A stretch of 64,000 nucleotides of DNA from Sphaerotilus mobilis (GTDB lineage Bacteria > Pseudomonadota > Gammaproteobacteria > Burkholderiales > Burkholderiaceae_C). Shown here piece by piece: positions 53,941-62,580 of this stretch (position 1 is the first letter of the stretch; every line of letters starts with the position of its first letter). The stretch is from positions 25,932-89,931 of the forward strand of contig NZ_SGWV01000014.1 of the NCBI RefSeq assembly GCF_004216565.1. Reading direction: 5' to 3'. The position numbers were made by a program, and so were the translations under genes. Below the pieces are notes generated by a model that worked only from the letters and a program-made list of their open reading frames with translations, did not search any database and was not told where the DNA came from.

Positions 53941-54222
53941 GCCTGAGTCGCCGCTGACGCCTCAGAATCTCGATAATTTTAGGGAAAACACCAAGATTTG
54001 AACAATGGGCTTGACCCGGGTACAGGTCTTGTCCTGGACGATGGACGGTGATCCATCGGGCTTCTGCAGCGCAGCATGATCATTTCCTGAGGCGTTCCAG
54101 CATCCAGATTGATCAAATGATCACTTTTTCGATGAGTGACGCACGAGCGGCGGCGCCGATCGTCGGGGTGACTCAGGATCGTCCCGGATGACAGGTTCAG
54201 GGTTTTTATCGATAGTTCTGGC
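53941..54222. promoter_or_regulatory. Divergent promoter region of dmpK operon and activator gene
   Basis: This less GC-rich 282-base region separates the phenol operon from its activator. It holds one good and one weaker activator-like site (54109-54124 and 54076-54091). I looked for a sigma-54 -24/-12 element (TGGCAC-N5-TTGC) on the minus strand and saw only a poor GG-N10-GC match near the sites, so the operon promoter is not located. Confidence 0.6.
54109..54124. promoter_or_regulatory. DmpR/XylR-type upstream activating site
   Basis: On the minus strand the site reads GTGATCATTTGATCAA, which agrees at 14 of 16 positions with the DmpR/XylR site TTGATCAATTGATCAA as I recall it. A second, weaker site with an intact TGATCA at 54077-54082 is centred 33 bases away toward dmpK, the arrangement expected for paired activator dimers. 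Confidence 0.75.
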
Positions 54223-55923
54223 ATGAGCGCCGATCGCCCGTTTCACCTTCCGCCCGATGCCGATCTGCGTCGCCTGGTGCATTTCTCTGCCGGCGACGGA
54301 AGGATCTGGCTGGCTGGACACCGCATGCTGCTGGTGCACGTCGAGGCGCTGGGCTCCCTGCGGCGAGAACTGATCCAGACGATCGGCCCGCAGCAGGCAC
54401 GTCGGGTCCTGATGCGAGCGGGCTATGCGGCTGGCCAGCGTGACGCCGCACTGGCGCGCCAGGTGCGGCCGGATGCAACGCCCTTCGAACAGTTCGCCGT
54501 CGGCCCGCAGCTGCACATGCTCGAAGGCGCCGTGCAGGTCACGCCCGAACGCTTCGAGATGGACCTGGAGGCGGGTCACCATCTGGGGATGTTCCGCTGG
54601 GACCATTCCTGGGAGGTCGAGACCCATGTGCGCCATTTCGGTCCGCAGCAGGAGCCCGTCTGCTGGATGCTGATCGGTTACGCCTCGGGCTATGTGAGCG
54701 CCTTCATGGGCCGGCCAGTGATCTACCGCGAGACCGAGTGTTCGGCCTGCGGCGCCGCGCATTGCCGCATCGAGGGCCGCGTGCTGGAGGACTGGCCCGA
54801 TGGCGAGCAGCTGGCGCGTGACTACGACGCCGACTCGATGCTGGTGCGCATCGAGGACCTGCAGTCCACCGTCGACACGCTGCGCGAGACCTTGGCTCCG
54901 CGCGACGAACTGGGCGAGCTGATTGGCCAGTCACGCGCCTTCCAGCGCGCTGCCGGCCTGCTGCGCAAGGCGGCCGGCACGCAGGTGACGGTGTTGCTGA
55001 CGGGCGAGACGGGCGTGGGCAAGGAGCGCTTCGCCCGATCCCTGCATGCGATGAGCGGGCGTGCGGCCAAGCCCTTCGTCGCGGTCAACTGCGCGGCCCT
55101 GCCGGCCGACCTGATCGAGAGTGAATTGTTCGGCGCCGAGAAGGGTGCCTACACCGGCGCAGCCAGCGCCCGCATCGGCCGCTTCGAGCGCGCCGACGGC
55201 GGCACGCTCTTCCTCGACGAGCTGGGCGAGATGCCATTGCCGGCGCAGGCCAAGCTCTTGCGCGCGCTGCAGAACGGCGAGATCGAGCGCCTGGGCGGCA
55301 CCCAAGTCCGCAAGGTCGACGTGCGGGTGGTGGCGGCCACGAACGTTGACCTGGAAGCGGCGGTCGCCAACGGCCGTTTCCGGCGCGACCTGATGTACCG
55401 GCTCAACGTCTACCCGATCCCGATCCCGTCGCTGCGCGAACGGGTCGAAGACATCGAGCCGCTCGCCGTGCACCTGCTGCGCCACTACTCGGCCCTGCAC
55501 CAGAAGCGCATCGGCGGCCTGACCGACCGGGCGCTGGACGCCATGCGTCACCACGGCTGGCCGGGCAATGTGCGCGAGCTGGAGAACCTGATCGAGCGCG
55601 GCGTCATCCTGTGCGGCAGCGGCGAGGCCATCGACGTCGATGACCTGTTCCCGACACCGCCCGGCCACGGGAAGGATGGGACTGGCGGCGTGACCGTCAG
55701 TGCCGAAGGCCACCTCGAACGTGTGACGCCGGCCACCGACGGCCACCTGCTCGATGCCCTGCTGCAAGGCGGCCTGAGCCTCGATGCGCTGGAAGACAGC
55801 CTGATCCAGGAGGCCGTCGCGCGCAGCAAGGGCAATCTGGCGGCGGCCGCGCGAACGCTGGGTCTGTCACGACCGCAGCTCAGTTACCGGCTGGCGCGGG
55901 TCAAGGAACGGTTGCGGGACTGA
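54223..55923 (+). CDS. dmpR: Sigma-54-dependent phenol-responsive activator (DmpR-like)
   Basis: This 566-residue NtrC-type activator has an N-terminal effector domain with a V4R module (CSACGAAHCRIEG, residues about 173-185, zinc-binding in this family), a short linker, a AAA+ domain with Walker A GETGVGKE (261-268), the sigma-54 contact loop GAYTGA (308-313; Tyr is a normal variant of Phe) and Walker B GGTLFLDELGEM, and a C-terminal Fis-type helix-turn-helix (LAAAARTLGLSRPQLSYRLA). Phenols bind the N-terminal domain and release ATPase activity. Divergent transcription from the phenol operon with a matching upstream site supports its role. Confidence 0.94.
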   Translation: MSADRPFHLPPDADLRRLVHFSAGDGRIWLAGHRMLLVHVEALGSLRRELIQTIGPQQARRVLMRAGYAAGQRDAALARQVRPDATPFEQFAVGPQLHMLEGAVQVTPERFEMDLEAGHHLGMFRWDHSWEVETHVRHFGPQQEPVCWMLIGYASGYVSAFMGRPVIYRETECSACGAAHCRIEGRVLEDWPDGEQLARDYDADSMLVRIEDLQSTVDTLRETLAPRDELGELIGQSRAFQRAAGLLRKAAGTQVTVLLTGETGVGKERFARSLHAMSGRAAKPFVAVNCAALPADLIESELFGAEKGAYTGAASARIGRFERADGGTLFLDELGEMPLPAQAKLLRALQNGEIERLGGTQVRKVDVRVVAATNVDLEAAVANGRFRRDLMYRLNVYPIPIPSLRERVEDIEPLAVHLLRHYSALHQKRIGGLTDRALDAMRHHGWPGNVRELENLIERGVILCGSGEAIDVDDLFPTPPGHGKDGTGGVTVSAEGHLERVTPATDGHLLDALLQGGLSLDALEDSLIQEAVARSKGNLAAAARTLGLSRPQLSYRLARVKERLRD

Positions 55924-55944
55924 GTCCGCAGGATCGACCTCACC

Positions 55945-56742
55945 ATGGCCAAGCGACCCTACATCCAGACACCCGGCCACGACGGCGACCCGCGTTCGCC
56001 GCTGGGCGGCTCGCGCACGCTCATCGAGCAGGCCTATGCGCAGCTGCGCGAGGACATCCTCGACGGCCGCCTGCCGCCCGGCGAGAAGCTGCGTGTGGAG
56101 CACCTCAAGGACCACTACGGCGTGGGCGCCGGCACGCTGCGCGAAGCGATCACGCGGCTGGTCAGCGACGCGCTGGTGGTGGCCGAAGGCCAGCGCGGTT
56201 TCCGCGTCGCACCGATGGCGCTGGCCGATCTGGCCGACCTGACGAAGCTGCGGGTGCAGATCGAGATCGAGGCGCTGCGACGCTCGGTGCGCGAGGGTGA
56301 TGCGGCCTGGCGCACGCGGGTGAAGGCGGCGTTTGACGACATCAGCGCGATCGAGCAACCGCTGCTGCCCAGCGACGCGCGCCGCTGGGAGCTGGCCAAC
56401 CGGCGCCTGCACGAGGCGCTGATCTCGGGCATCGACTCGCCCTGGACCTTCAAGGTGCTGCAGCAGCTCTCGCAGCATTCCGAGCGCTACCGCCGCGCGG
56501 CGATCGGTCTGCCCGGCAGCAACCGGGATGTGCATGCCGAACATGCGCTGATCGTCGAGATGGCCTTGAGTGGTCAGGAGGCGCGCGCCGCGCTGGCGCT
56601 CGAGGCCCACATCGCCCGGACCCCGGACATGCTGATGCAGCAGCTCCGGGACGGCGGCAGCTTGCTCAGGACACGATCGGCGGTGACGCCGCAAGCAGCA
56701 CCTGCTGCGCAAACGCCTCCGGCGGCATCGGGCGGGCCTTGA
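55945..56742 (+). CDS. GntR/FCD-family regulator
   Basis: This 265-residue regulator has an N-terminal winged helix (LIEQAYAQLREDILDGRLPP; HYGVGAGTLREAITRLVSD) and a C-terminal FCD ligand domain with conserved metal-binding His residues (ELANRRLHEALI; HSERYR; HAEHALIVEMAL). Its place 21 bases after the dmpR-like gene suggests a second regulator of phenol degradation; a GntR-type repressor AphS beside the Comamonas aph genes is a precedent I recall. The last 77 bases overlap the convergent PAS-EAL gene, covering an unconserved Ala/Pro-rich tail. Confidence 0.87.
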   Translation: MAKRPYIQTPGHDGDPRSPLGGSRTLIEQAYAQLREDILDGRLPPGEKLRVEHLKDHYGVGAGTLREAITRLVSDALVVAEGQRGFRVAPMALADLADLTKLRVQIEIEALRRSVREGDAAWRTRVKAAFDDISAIEQPLLPSDARRWELANRRLHEALISGIDSPWTFKVLQQLSQHSERYRRAAIGLPGSNRDVHAEHALIVEMALSGQEARAALALEAHIARTPDMLMQQLRDGGSLLRTRSAVTPQAAPAAQTPPAASGGP

Positions 56743-59416
56743 GGTAGCCCTGGATCTGCTGGCAGCCCTCGTCGCGCAGGAAGCTCAGCTGCTCCTCGGT
56801 CTCGACGCCTTCGGCCAGGGTCTGCAGGCCCAGGCTGCGGGCCAGGCCGATGACGCTGCGCACGATGGCCTCGTCGTCCGGGTCGTAGCGCAGGCCGCGC
56901 ACGAAGGACTGGTCGATCTTGAGGCGGTCGACCGACAGGCGCTTGAGGTAGCTCAGCGACGAGTAGCCGGTGCCGAAGTCGTCGATCGCCAGCTGCACGC
57001 CCAGGCGCTTGAGGCTGTCGACGGTGGCGATGGTGTGCTCGCTGTCTTCCATCGCGATGCTCTCGGTCAGTTCCAGCTCCAGCATCGTCGCGCTCAGGCC
57101 ACTCGCGCGCAGCGCGGCGATGACGTGGTCACGCAGGTCCGGATCGCGGAACTGGGCCAGCGAGAGGTTGACCGCCACCGGCACCACCGGCAAGCCGGCA
57201 TCGCGCCAGGCGGCGACCTGACGCAGGGCCTCGTTCATGACCCACAGGCCGATCGGGCGGATCAGGCCGCTGGATTCGGCGATCGGGATGAAGCGTGCCG
57301 GCGACACCAGGCCCAGCTCCGGGTGCTGCCAGCGCAGCAGCGCCTCGGCGCCGACCAGGGCGCCGCTGACGGCGTCGAACTGGCCCTGGTAGTGCAGCCG
57401 CAGCTCGTTGCGGCCCAGCGCCTGCCGCAGCGCACGTTCGAGCGCCAGCGTCTCGCGCACCTGTTCATGGCTGGCGCGCGAGTAGAAGCCCAGCCGGTCG
57501 CCGCCCTCGCGCTTGGCCTGCTGGACGGCCGACTCGGCGGCCTGCAGCAGCGCGGCGAGTTCGGCACCGTCGGTGGGGTACTCGGCGATGCCGATGCTGG
57601 CCACCACGTGAAAGGTCTGGTCGCCCAGGGCCACTTCCTTGGCCAGCACGTCCTTCAGGCGCAGGGCCCGCTGGCTGAGTTCCTGCGTGTGGCTGCCCGC
57701 CAGCAGCACGATGAAGTCGTCGGCACCGCGCCGCGAGACGGTGTCCTCAGGGGCGACGGCGGCGAGCATCCGGGCCGCCAGGGTCTTGAGCAGGGTGTCG
57801 CCGACGTCGTGGCCGTAGGACTCGTTGATGGCGCCGAAGTGGTCGATGTTGACGTGCAGCACCGCCACCGCGCTGCGGTTGCGCAGGGCGGTGGCGAAGG
57901 CCACCTGCGCGCGGTCGGCCAGCAGCACCGCATTGGGCAGCCCCGTCAGTGCGTCGTGCGACTGCAGGTGGGCGATGCGGGCGTCGGCGGCCTTGCGGGC
58001 GCTGGTGTCGGTGAAGATGCCCAGGTAGCGCTCGACGTGGCCGCTGGCGTCGCGGATGGCGCTGATCGATAGCCATTCGGGGAAGACCTCGCCGGACTTG
58101 CGGCGGTTCCAGATCTCGCCTTCCCAGCGCCCGTCGCGCAGCAGCCGCGACCACATGGCCTGGTAGAAGGCCGCGTCCTGCCGGCCCGACTTCAGGATCG
58201 CAGGGGTGCGCCCCCGCACCTCGTCCGGGCCGTAGCCGGTGATCTCGGCAAAGGACTGGTTGACGGCCACGAAGCGGCCTCGGGCGTCGGTGATGAAGAT
58301 GCCCTCGTGGCTGAGCTGGAAGACCTGGCCGATCAGACGCAGGTGTTCGTCGGCGCGGTGCCTATCGCTGACGTCCTTGGCCAGCACCAGGCGCAAGCGA
58401 CGTCCGTCACGCAGGAAGGTGTGGCCGCTCAGCTCGATCCAGAACAGGCTGCCGTCCTTGCGCTTGTGCTGCAGCTCGCCGGAGATCGAGAACGGGTCGT
58501 CGCGCTGGCGGATCTGCTCGATGCGCTGCATCAGCTCGGCATATTGGTTGGCCGGCCGGACATCGGCGACGGTCATCGTCATGAACTCGTCGCGGCTGTA
58601 GCCATAGGCCGCCACCGTGGCGTTGTTGACCGAGTGGAAGCGCAGGGTCTCCAGGTCATAGACCCACATCGGCCAGGGGTTGATCTCGAACAGTTCCTGA
58701 TAGCGCGTGGCCGCCTCGCGCAGGTCGATCTCGGCCTGCTTGCGCTCGGTGACGTCCAGCCAGGCGCCCACGACATGGCGCGGCGCACCGTCGGCATCGA
58801 AGATCACGCGCAGGTGGTCATCGATCCAGCGCCACTGGCCGTCGCCCCGGCGGAAGCGGTATTCATGTTGAAGCTCGCCGTCGAGCATCAGGCGACGCTG
58901 CGAGGCATCGAAGTGCGCCAGGTCGTCCGGATGGATGTGCTGGCGCAGGTAGTCCGGTGTCGCAAGCCAGTCGACCGCCGGGTAGCCGGTGATGCGTTCG
59001 ACGTTCTCGCCGATGTGTTCGATGCGCCAGCCCATCTCCGCCGTCGGCGGGCGCAGGGCGTAGATCAGCGTCGGCGAGACACGGAGGATCTGCGCCAGCC
59101 GGTCGCGTTCGTTGCGCAGCACATCGCGCTGGTGTGCGCTGACGCGCTGGCTGTGTCGCACCAGCTCATGGATCAGCCAGGCCGACAGCAGCACGAACAC
59201 GATGCCTTTGCCGGACTGCAGCTGCCGAAGCAGATCCTTGTCCTCGAACAGGACATCGAGCAGGTGGTCCGAGCCGAGGATCCACGCCACGCCAAAGGCG
59301 ATGAAGGGCAGCACCACACGCGCGGTGGTGGGCACGCTGGGCGACGCGGGTGCCTCCAGGCTGGCGAGAGCCGACGGATCCGGGTGTCGACGCAGCCAGC
59401 GAGGAAGCTTGACCAT
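56666..59416 (-). CDS. PAS-GGDEF-EAL cyclic-di-GMP phosphodiesterase
   Basis: This 916-residue protein has two N-terminal membrane helices (residues about 33-75), three PAS-like repeats (for example YRFRRGDGQWRWIDDHLRV; GYSRDEFMTM; FVAVNQSFAEITGYGPDEVR), a degenerate GGDEF domain whose active site reads RGADDF (near residue 560), and an EAL domain with intact motifs: EALLRWQHP (near 694), DDFGTGYSSLSYLKRL and ETEEQLSFL. Cyclase activity is therefore unlikely, and hydrolysis of cyclic di-GMP is expected. The PAS ligand is unknown. Its start is 22 bases after the RND pump stop, so it may be part of that operon. Confidence 0.92.
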   Translation of the reverse strand: MVKLPRWLRRHPDPSALASLEAPASPSVPTTARVVLPFIAFGVAWILGSDHLLDVLFEDKDLLRQLQSGKGIVFVLLSAWLIHELVRHSQRVSAHQRDVLRNERDRLAQILRVSPTLIYALRPPTAEMGWRIEHIGENVERITGYPAVDWLATPDYLRQHIHPDDLAHFDASQRRLMLDGELQHEYRFRRGDGQWRWIDDHLRVIFDADGAPRHVVGAWLDVTERKQAEIDLREAATRYQELFEINPWPMWVYDLETLRFHSVNNATVAAYGYSRDEFMTMTVADVRPANQYAELMQRIEQIRQRDDPFSISGELQHKRKDGSLFWIELSGHTFLRDGRRLRLVLAKDVSDRHRADEHLRLIGQVFQLSHEGIFITDARGRFVAVNQSFAEITGYGPDEVRGRTPAILKSGRQDAAFYQAMWSRLLRDGRWEGEIWNRRKSGEVFPEWLSISAIRDASGHVERYLGIFTDTSARKAADARIAHLQSHDALTGLPNAVLLADRAQVAFATALRNRSAVAVLHVNIDHFGAINESYGHDVGDTLLKTLAARMLAAVAPEDTVSRRGADDFIVLLAGSHTQELSQRALRLKDVLAKEVALGDQTFHVVASIGIAEYPTDGAELAALLQAAESAVQQAKREGGDRLGFYSRASHEQVRETLALERALRQALGRNELRLHYQGQFDAVSGALVGAEALLRWQHPELGLVSPARFIPIAESSGLIRPIGLWVMNEALRQVAAWRDAGLPVVPVAVNLSLAQFRDPDLRDHVIAALRASGLSATMLELELTESIAMEDSEHTIATVDSLKRLGVQLAIDDFGTGYSSLSYLKRLSVDRLKIDQSFVRGLRYDPDDEAIVRSVIGLARSLGLQTLAEGVETEEQLSFLRDEGCQQIQGYLKARPMPPEAFAQQVLLAASPPIVS

Positions 59417-59438
59417 GGCGCTGTGGGGAGCGGTCTCG

Positions 59439-62400
59439 TCAGGCCTGACCGGCCGATGTGACGGGGACCTTGCCGCTGCCGCGCAGGCGGGCGATGCCGC
59501 CCAGGGTCAGGCGCACCAGGTCGTCCACATAGGTGAACACCACGGGCACCACCAGCAGGCTCAGGAAGGTCGAGGTGATCAGGCCGCCGATGACGGCCAC
59601 GGCCATGGGTTGGCGGAAGCTCGGGTCGGTGCCCAGGCCCAGGGCGATCGGCAACATGCCCGCACCCATGGCGATGGTGGTCATGACGATCGGCCGGGCG
59701 CGCTTGTGGCAGGCGTCGATCAGCGCGTCGTAGCGGCCCATGCCGTCGCGTCGGGCGATGATGGCGTAGTCGACCAGCAGGATCGAGTTCTTGGTGGCGA
59801 TGCCCATCAGCATGATCAGGCCGATCAGCGAGGGCATCGAGAACGCGCTCTTGGTCAACAGCAGCGCGACGAAGGCGCCACCCAGCGACAGCGGCAACGC
59901 AGCCAGGATGGTCACCGGCTGCATGAAGCCCTTGAACAGCAGCACCAGCACGATGTAGATGCACAGCACGCCGGTCAGCATGGCCAGGCCGAAGCTGGCG
60001 AACAGCTCGCCCATCACCTCGGCGTCGCCGAAGTTGGCGCGGCTCACGCCGGCCGGCAGATTGACCACGGACGGCAGCTTCTCGACGGCGGCGGCGACGT
60101 CACCCAGCGGCTGGCCGTTGAGCTCGACCTCGAAGTTGATGTTGCGCTGGCGGTCGAAGCGGTCGATCTGCGCCGGGCCGGTCTCCAGGCCGATCTGGGC
60201 GATGTTGGACAAGCGGATCGGCCCATTGCGACCGGGCACGGTCAGCTGGCCGAGCAGCGCCGGATCCTGCCGCGCGGCATCGGGCAGGCGCACGACGATG
60301 GGCACCTGGCGCTGCGCGAGGTTGAGCTTGGACAGGCCGCTGTCGAAGTCGCCGGCGGTGGCGATGCGCAGCGTGTCGGCGATCACCGCCGAGGTCACGC
60401 CGGCATCGGCGGCCAGGGCGGCGTCCGGGCGGATCACGAGTTCGGGCCGCACCAGGCTGGCGGTGGACGCGATGTTGCCCAGGCCGGGCAGGCTGCGCAG
60501 GTCACGCTCGACCGCCTGGGCGGCCTCCAGCAGGGTGTTGCCGTCGTTGCCCGACAGCACCAGCACGTACTTCTCGCCCGAGCCACCCAGGCCGACGGTG
60601 ACCCGTGCGCCCGGCAGGCCCTGCATGGCCTCGCGCAGCTCGCGTTCGATGACCTGCTTGCGGGTGCCGGTGCGCTGGTCACGTGGCTTGAGCGTCAGGG
60701 TCAGCGTGGCCTTGCGCACCTCAGACACGCCGCCGCCCATGAAGGGATCCGCACCCGATGCGCCACCGCCGACGGCGGTGTAGACCTTGGTCACCATCGG
60801 GTTGGCCAGCACGATGGCGCGGGCCTGTTCGGCGGCGTTCAGCGTGTCGTGGAAGGTGCTGCCCGGCGGCAGTTCGATCGACACCTGCGACTGGCTGAAG
60901 TCGTCGGCCGGGATGAAGCCGGTGGGCAGCAGCGGCACCAGCATGATCGAGCCGACAAAGAACAGCACCGCGCCGATGGCGGTCACCAGGCGGTGCCGGA
61001 TGCTCCAGGCGACCCCGCGCAGATAGGCCTTCATGATCCGGCCGTCCTCGCCGCCATGGCCGGCCACGATGGGCTTGAGCAGGTAGGCCGACATCATCGG
61101 CGTCAGCACCCGGGCGACCACCAGCGAGGCGAACACCGCCAGCGCGGCGGTCCAGCCGAACTGCTTGAAGAACTTGCCGGGGATGCCGGCCATGAAGGCG
61201 GTCGGCAGGAAGACCGCGATCAGCGTGAAGGTGGTGGCAATCACCGCCAGGCCGATCTCGTCGGCCGCCTCCATCGCCGCTTGGTAGGGCGACTTGCCCA
61301 TGCGCAGGTGGCGCACGATGTTCTCGATCTCGACGATGGCGTCGTCGACCAGGATGCCCACCACCAGCGACAGGCTCAGCAGCGTCACCACGTTGACCGA
61401 GAAGCCGAGATACCACATGCCGATGAAGGCCGGCACGACCGACAGCGGCAGGGCCGTGGCGGCGACGAAGGTGGCGCGCCAGTCGCGCAGGAAGAACCAG
61501 ACCACGATGATCGCCAGGATCGCGCCCTCGTAGAGCAGGGCCAGCGAGCCGTCGTAGTTGTCGACCACCGGCTCAACCATGTTGAAGGCCTGGTCGAAGC
61601 TCAGGTCGGGGTGATCGGCCAGCAGTTGGGCCACCACACGCTGCACGCCAGCCTCGACGTCGACCTCGCTGGCGCCGCGGCTGCGGGTGATTTCGAAGCC
61701 GACCACCGGCTTGCCGTCCAGCAGCGCGGCGCTGCGTTGTTCGGCCACCGTGTCGCTGACCCTGGCAACCTGTGACAGGCGGATGCGCCGGCCGTCGCTC
61801 AGCGGGATGTCCAGCGCGGCCAGTTCCTCGGCCGACTTGACCGTGGCCAGCGTGCGCACGGTCTGCTCGCTGCCGCCCCAGTCGGTGCGGCCACCCGAGG
61901 CGTCCTGCTGGACCGCGCGCAGCTGGCGCGAGACGTCCGACGCCGTCGCGCCAAGCGCCAGCAGCCGGGCCGGGTCCAGCTCAACACGAAGCTCGCGCGT
62001 GACGCCGCCCACGCGGGCCACCGAGCCGACGCCGTTGACGCTCAGCAGCGCCTTGGTCACGTCGTTGTCGACGAACCAGCTCAGGCCTTCCTCGTCCAGC
62101 CGGCTCGACGCGATCGTGTAGGTCAGGATCGGCGTGCCCGCCAGGTTCATCTTGCTGATCTGCGGGTCGCGCAGGTCGCCCGGCAGGTCGGCGCGGATGC
62201 GGTTGACGGCATCGCGCACATCGTCGACCGCCTCCTGCGTGGTCTTCTCCAGCCGGAACTCGACCGTCACCGTGGCGACGCCGTCCTGCACCTTGCTGTA
62301 GATGTGCTTGACGCCCTGCAGCGCGGCCACCGCGTTCTCGATCTTGCGCGCCACCTCGGTCTCGAGCTGGGCCGGTGCGGCGCCGGGCAGCGCGGCGCTG

Positions 62401-62540
62401 ACCGTCACGGTGGGCAGGTCCAGATCCGGGAAGTTCTGGATCTTCATCGCCCGGAAGCTCATCAGCCCTGCCAAGGTCAGCAGGACGAACAGCATCACGG
62501 CCGGGATGGGGTTGCGGATCGACCAGGCGGAAACGTTCAT
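59439..62540 (-). CDS. RND efflux pump (inner-membrane transporter)
   Basis: This 1033-residue proton-driven transporter begins MNVSAWSIRNPIPAVMLFVL and has the RND layout of 12 membrane helices and two large periplasmic loops. The proton-relay Asp pair is present in VVGILVDDAIVEIENIVRH, and porter-domain motifs such as GAAPAQLETEVARKIE follow helix 1. It resembles the less studied HAE1-type pumps of environmental proteobacteria; the substrate is unknown. The adaptor gene lies 40 bases upstream. No outer-membrane channel gene is in the window. Confidence 0.92.
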   Translation of the reverse strand: MNVSAWSIRNPIPAVMLFVLLTLAGLMSFRAMKIQNFPDLDLPTVTVSAALPGAAPAQLETEVARKIENAVAALQGVKHIYSKVQDGVATVTVEFRLEKTTQEAVDDVRDAVNRIRADLPGDLRDPQISKMNLAGTPILTYTIASSRLDEEGLSWFVDNDVTKALLSVNGVGSVARVGGVTRELRVELDPARLLALGATASDVSRQLRAVQQDASGGRTDWGGSEQTVRTLATVKSAEELAALDIPLSDGRRIRLSQVARVSDTVAEQRSAALLDGKPVVGFEITRSRGASEVDVEAGVQRVVAQLLADHPDLSFDQAFNMVEPVVDNYDGSLALLYEGAILAIIVVWFFLRDWRATFVAATALPLSVVPAFIGMWYLGFSVNVVTLLSLSLVVGILVDDAIVEIENIVRHLRMGKSPYQAAMEAADEIGLAVIATTFTLIAVFLPTAFMAGIPGKFFKQFGWTAALAVFASLVVARVLTPMMSAYLLKPIVAGHGGEDGRIMKAYLRGVAWSIRHRLVTAIGAVLFFVGSIMLVPLLPTGFIPADDFSQSQVSIELPPGSTFHDTLNAAEQARAIVLANPMVTKVYTAVGGGASGADPFMGGGVSEVRKATLTLTLKPRDQRTGTRKQVIERELREAMQGLPGARVTVGLGGSGEKYVLVLSGNDGNTLLEAAQAVERDLRSLPGLGNIASTASLVRPELVIRPDAALAADAGVTSAVIADTLRIATAGDFDSGLSKLNLAQRQVPIVVRLPDAARQDPALLGQLTVPGRNGPIRLSNIAQIGLETGPAQIDRFDRQRNINFEVELNGQPLGDVAAAVEKLPSVVNLPAGVSRANFGDAEVMGELFASFGLAMLTGVLCIYIVLVLLFKGFMQPVTILAALPLSLGGAFVALLLTKSAFSMPSLIGLIMLMGIATKNSILLVDYAIIARRDGMGRYDALIDACHKRARPIVMTTIAMGAGMLPIALGLGTDPSFRQPMAVAVIGGLITSTFLSLLVVPVVFTYVDDLVRLTLGGIARLRGSGKVPVTSAGQA

Positions 62541-62580
62541 GGTGGCGTGGGGCGTTCGGGTCGTTCGGGTCTTGGGGTGC

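Noticed and set aside
53941..54222. Sigma-54 -24/-12 promoter for dmpK
   Set aside because: The best GG-N10-GC match (TGGATG-N5-ACGC) overlaps the activator-site region and is a poor fit to TGGCAC-N5-TTGC, so no promoter feature was called.
59112..61775. An 887-codon plus-strand frame opposite the RND pump
   Set aside because: It is composed of His, Asp, Gln and Gly runs with no domain, and the minus strand encodes a full RND transporter.
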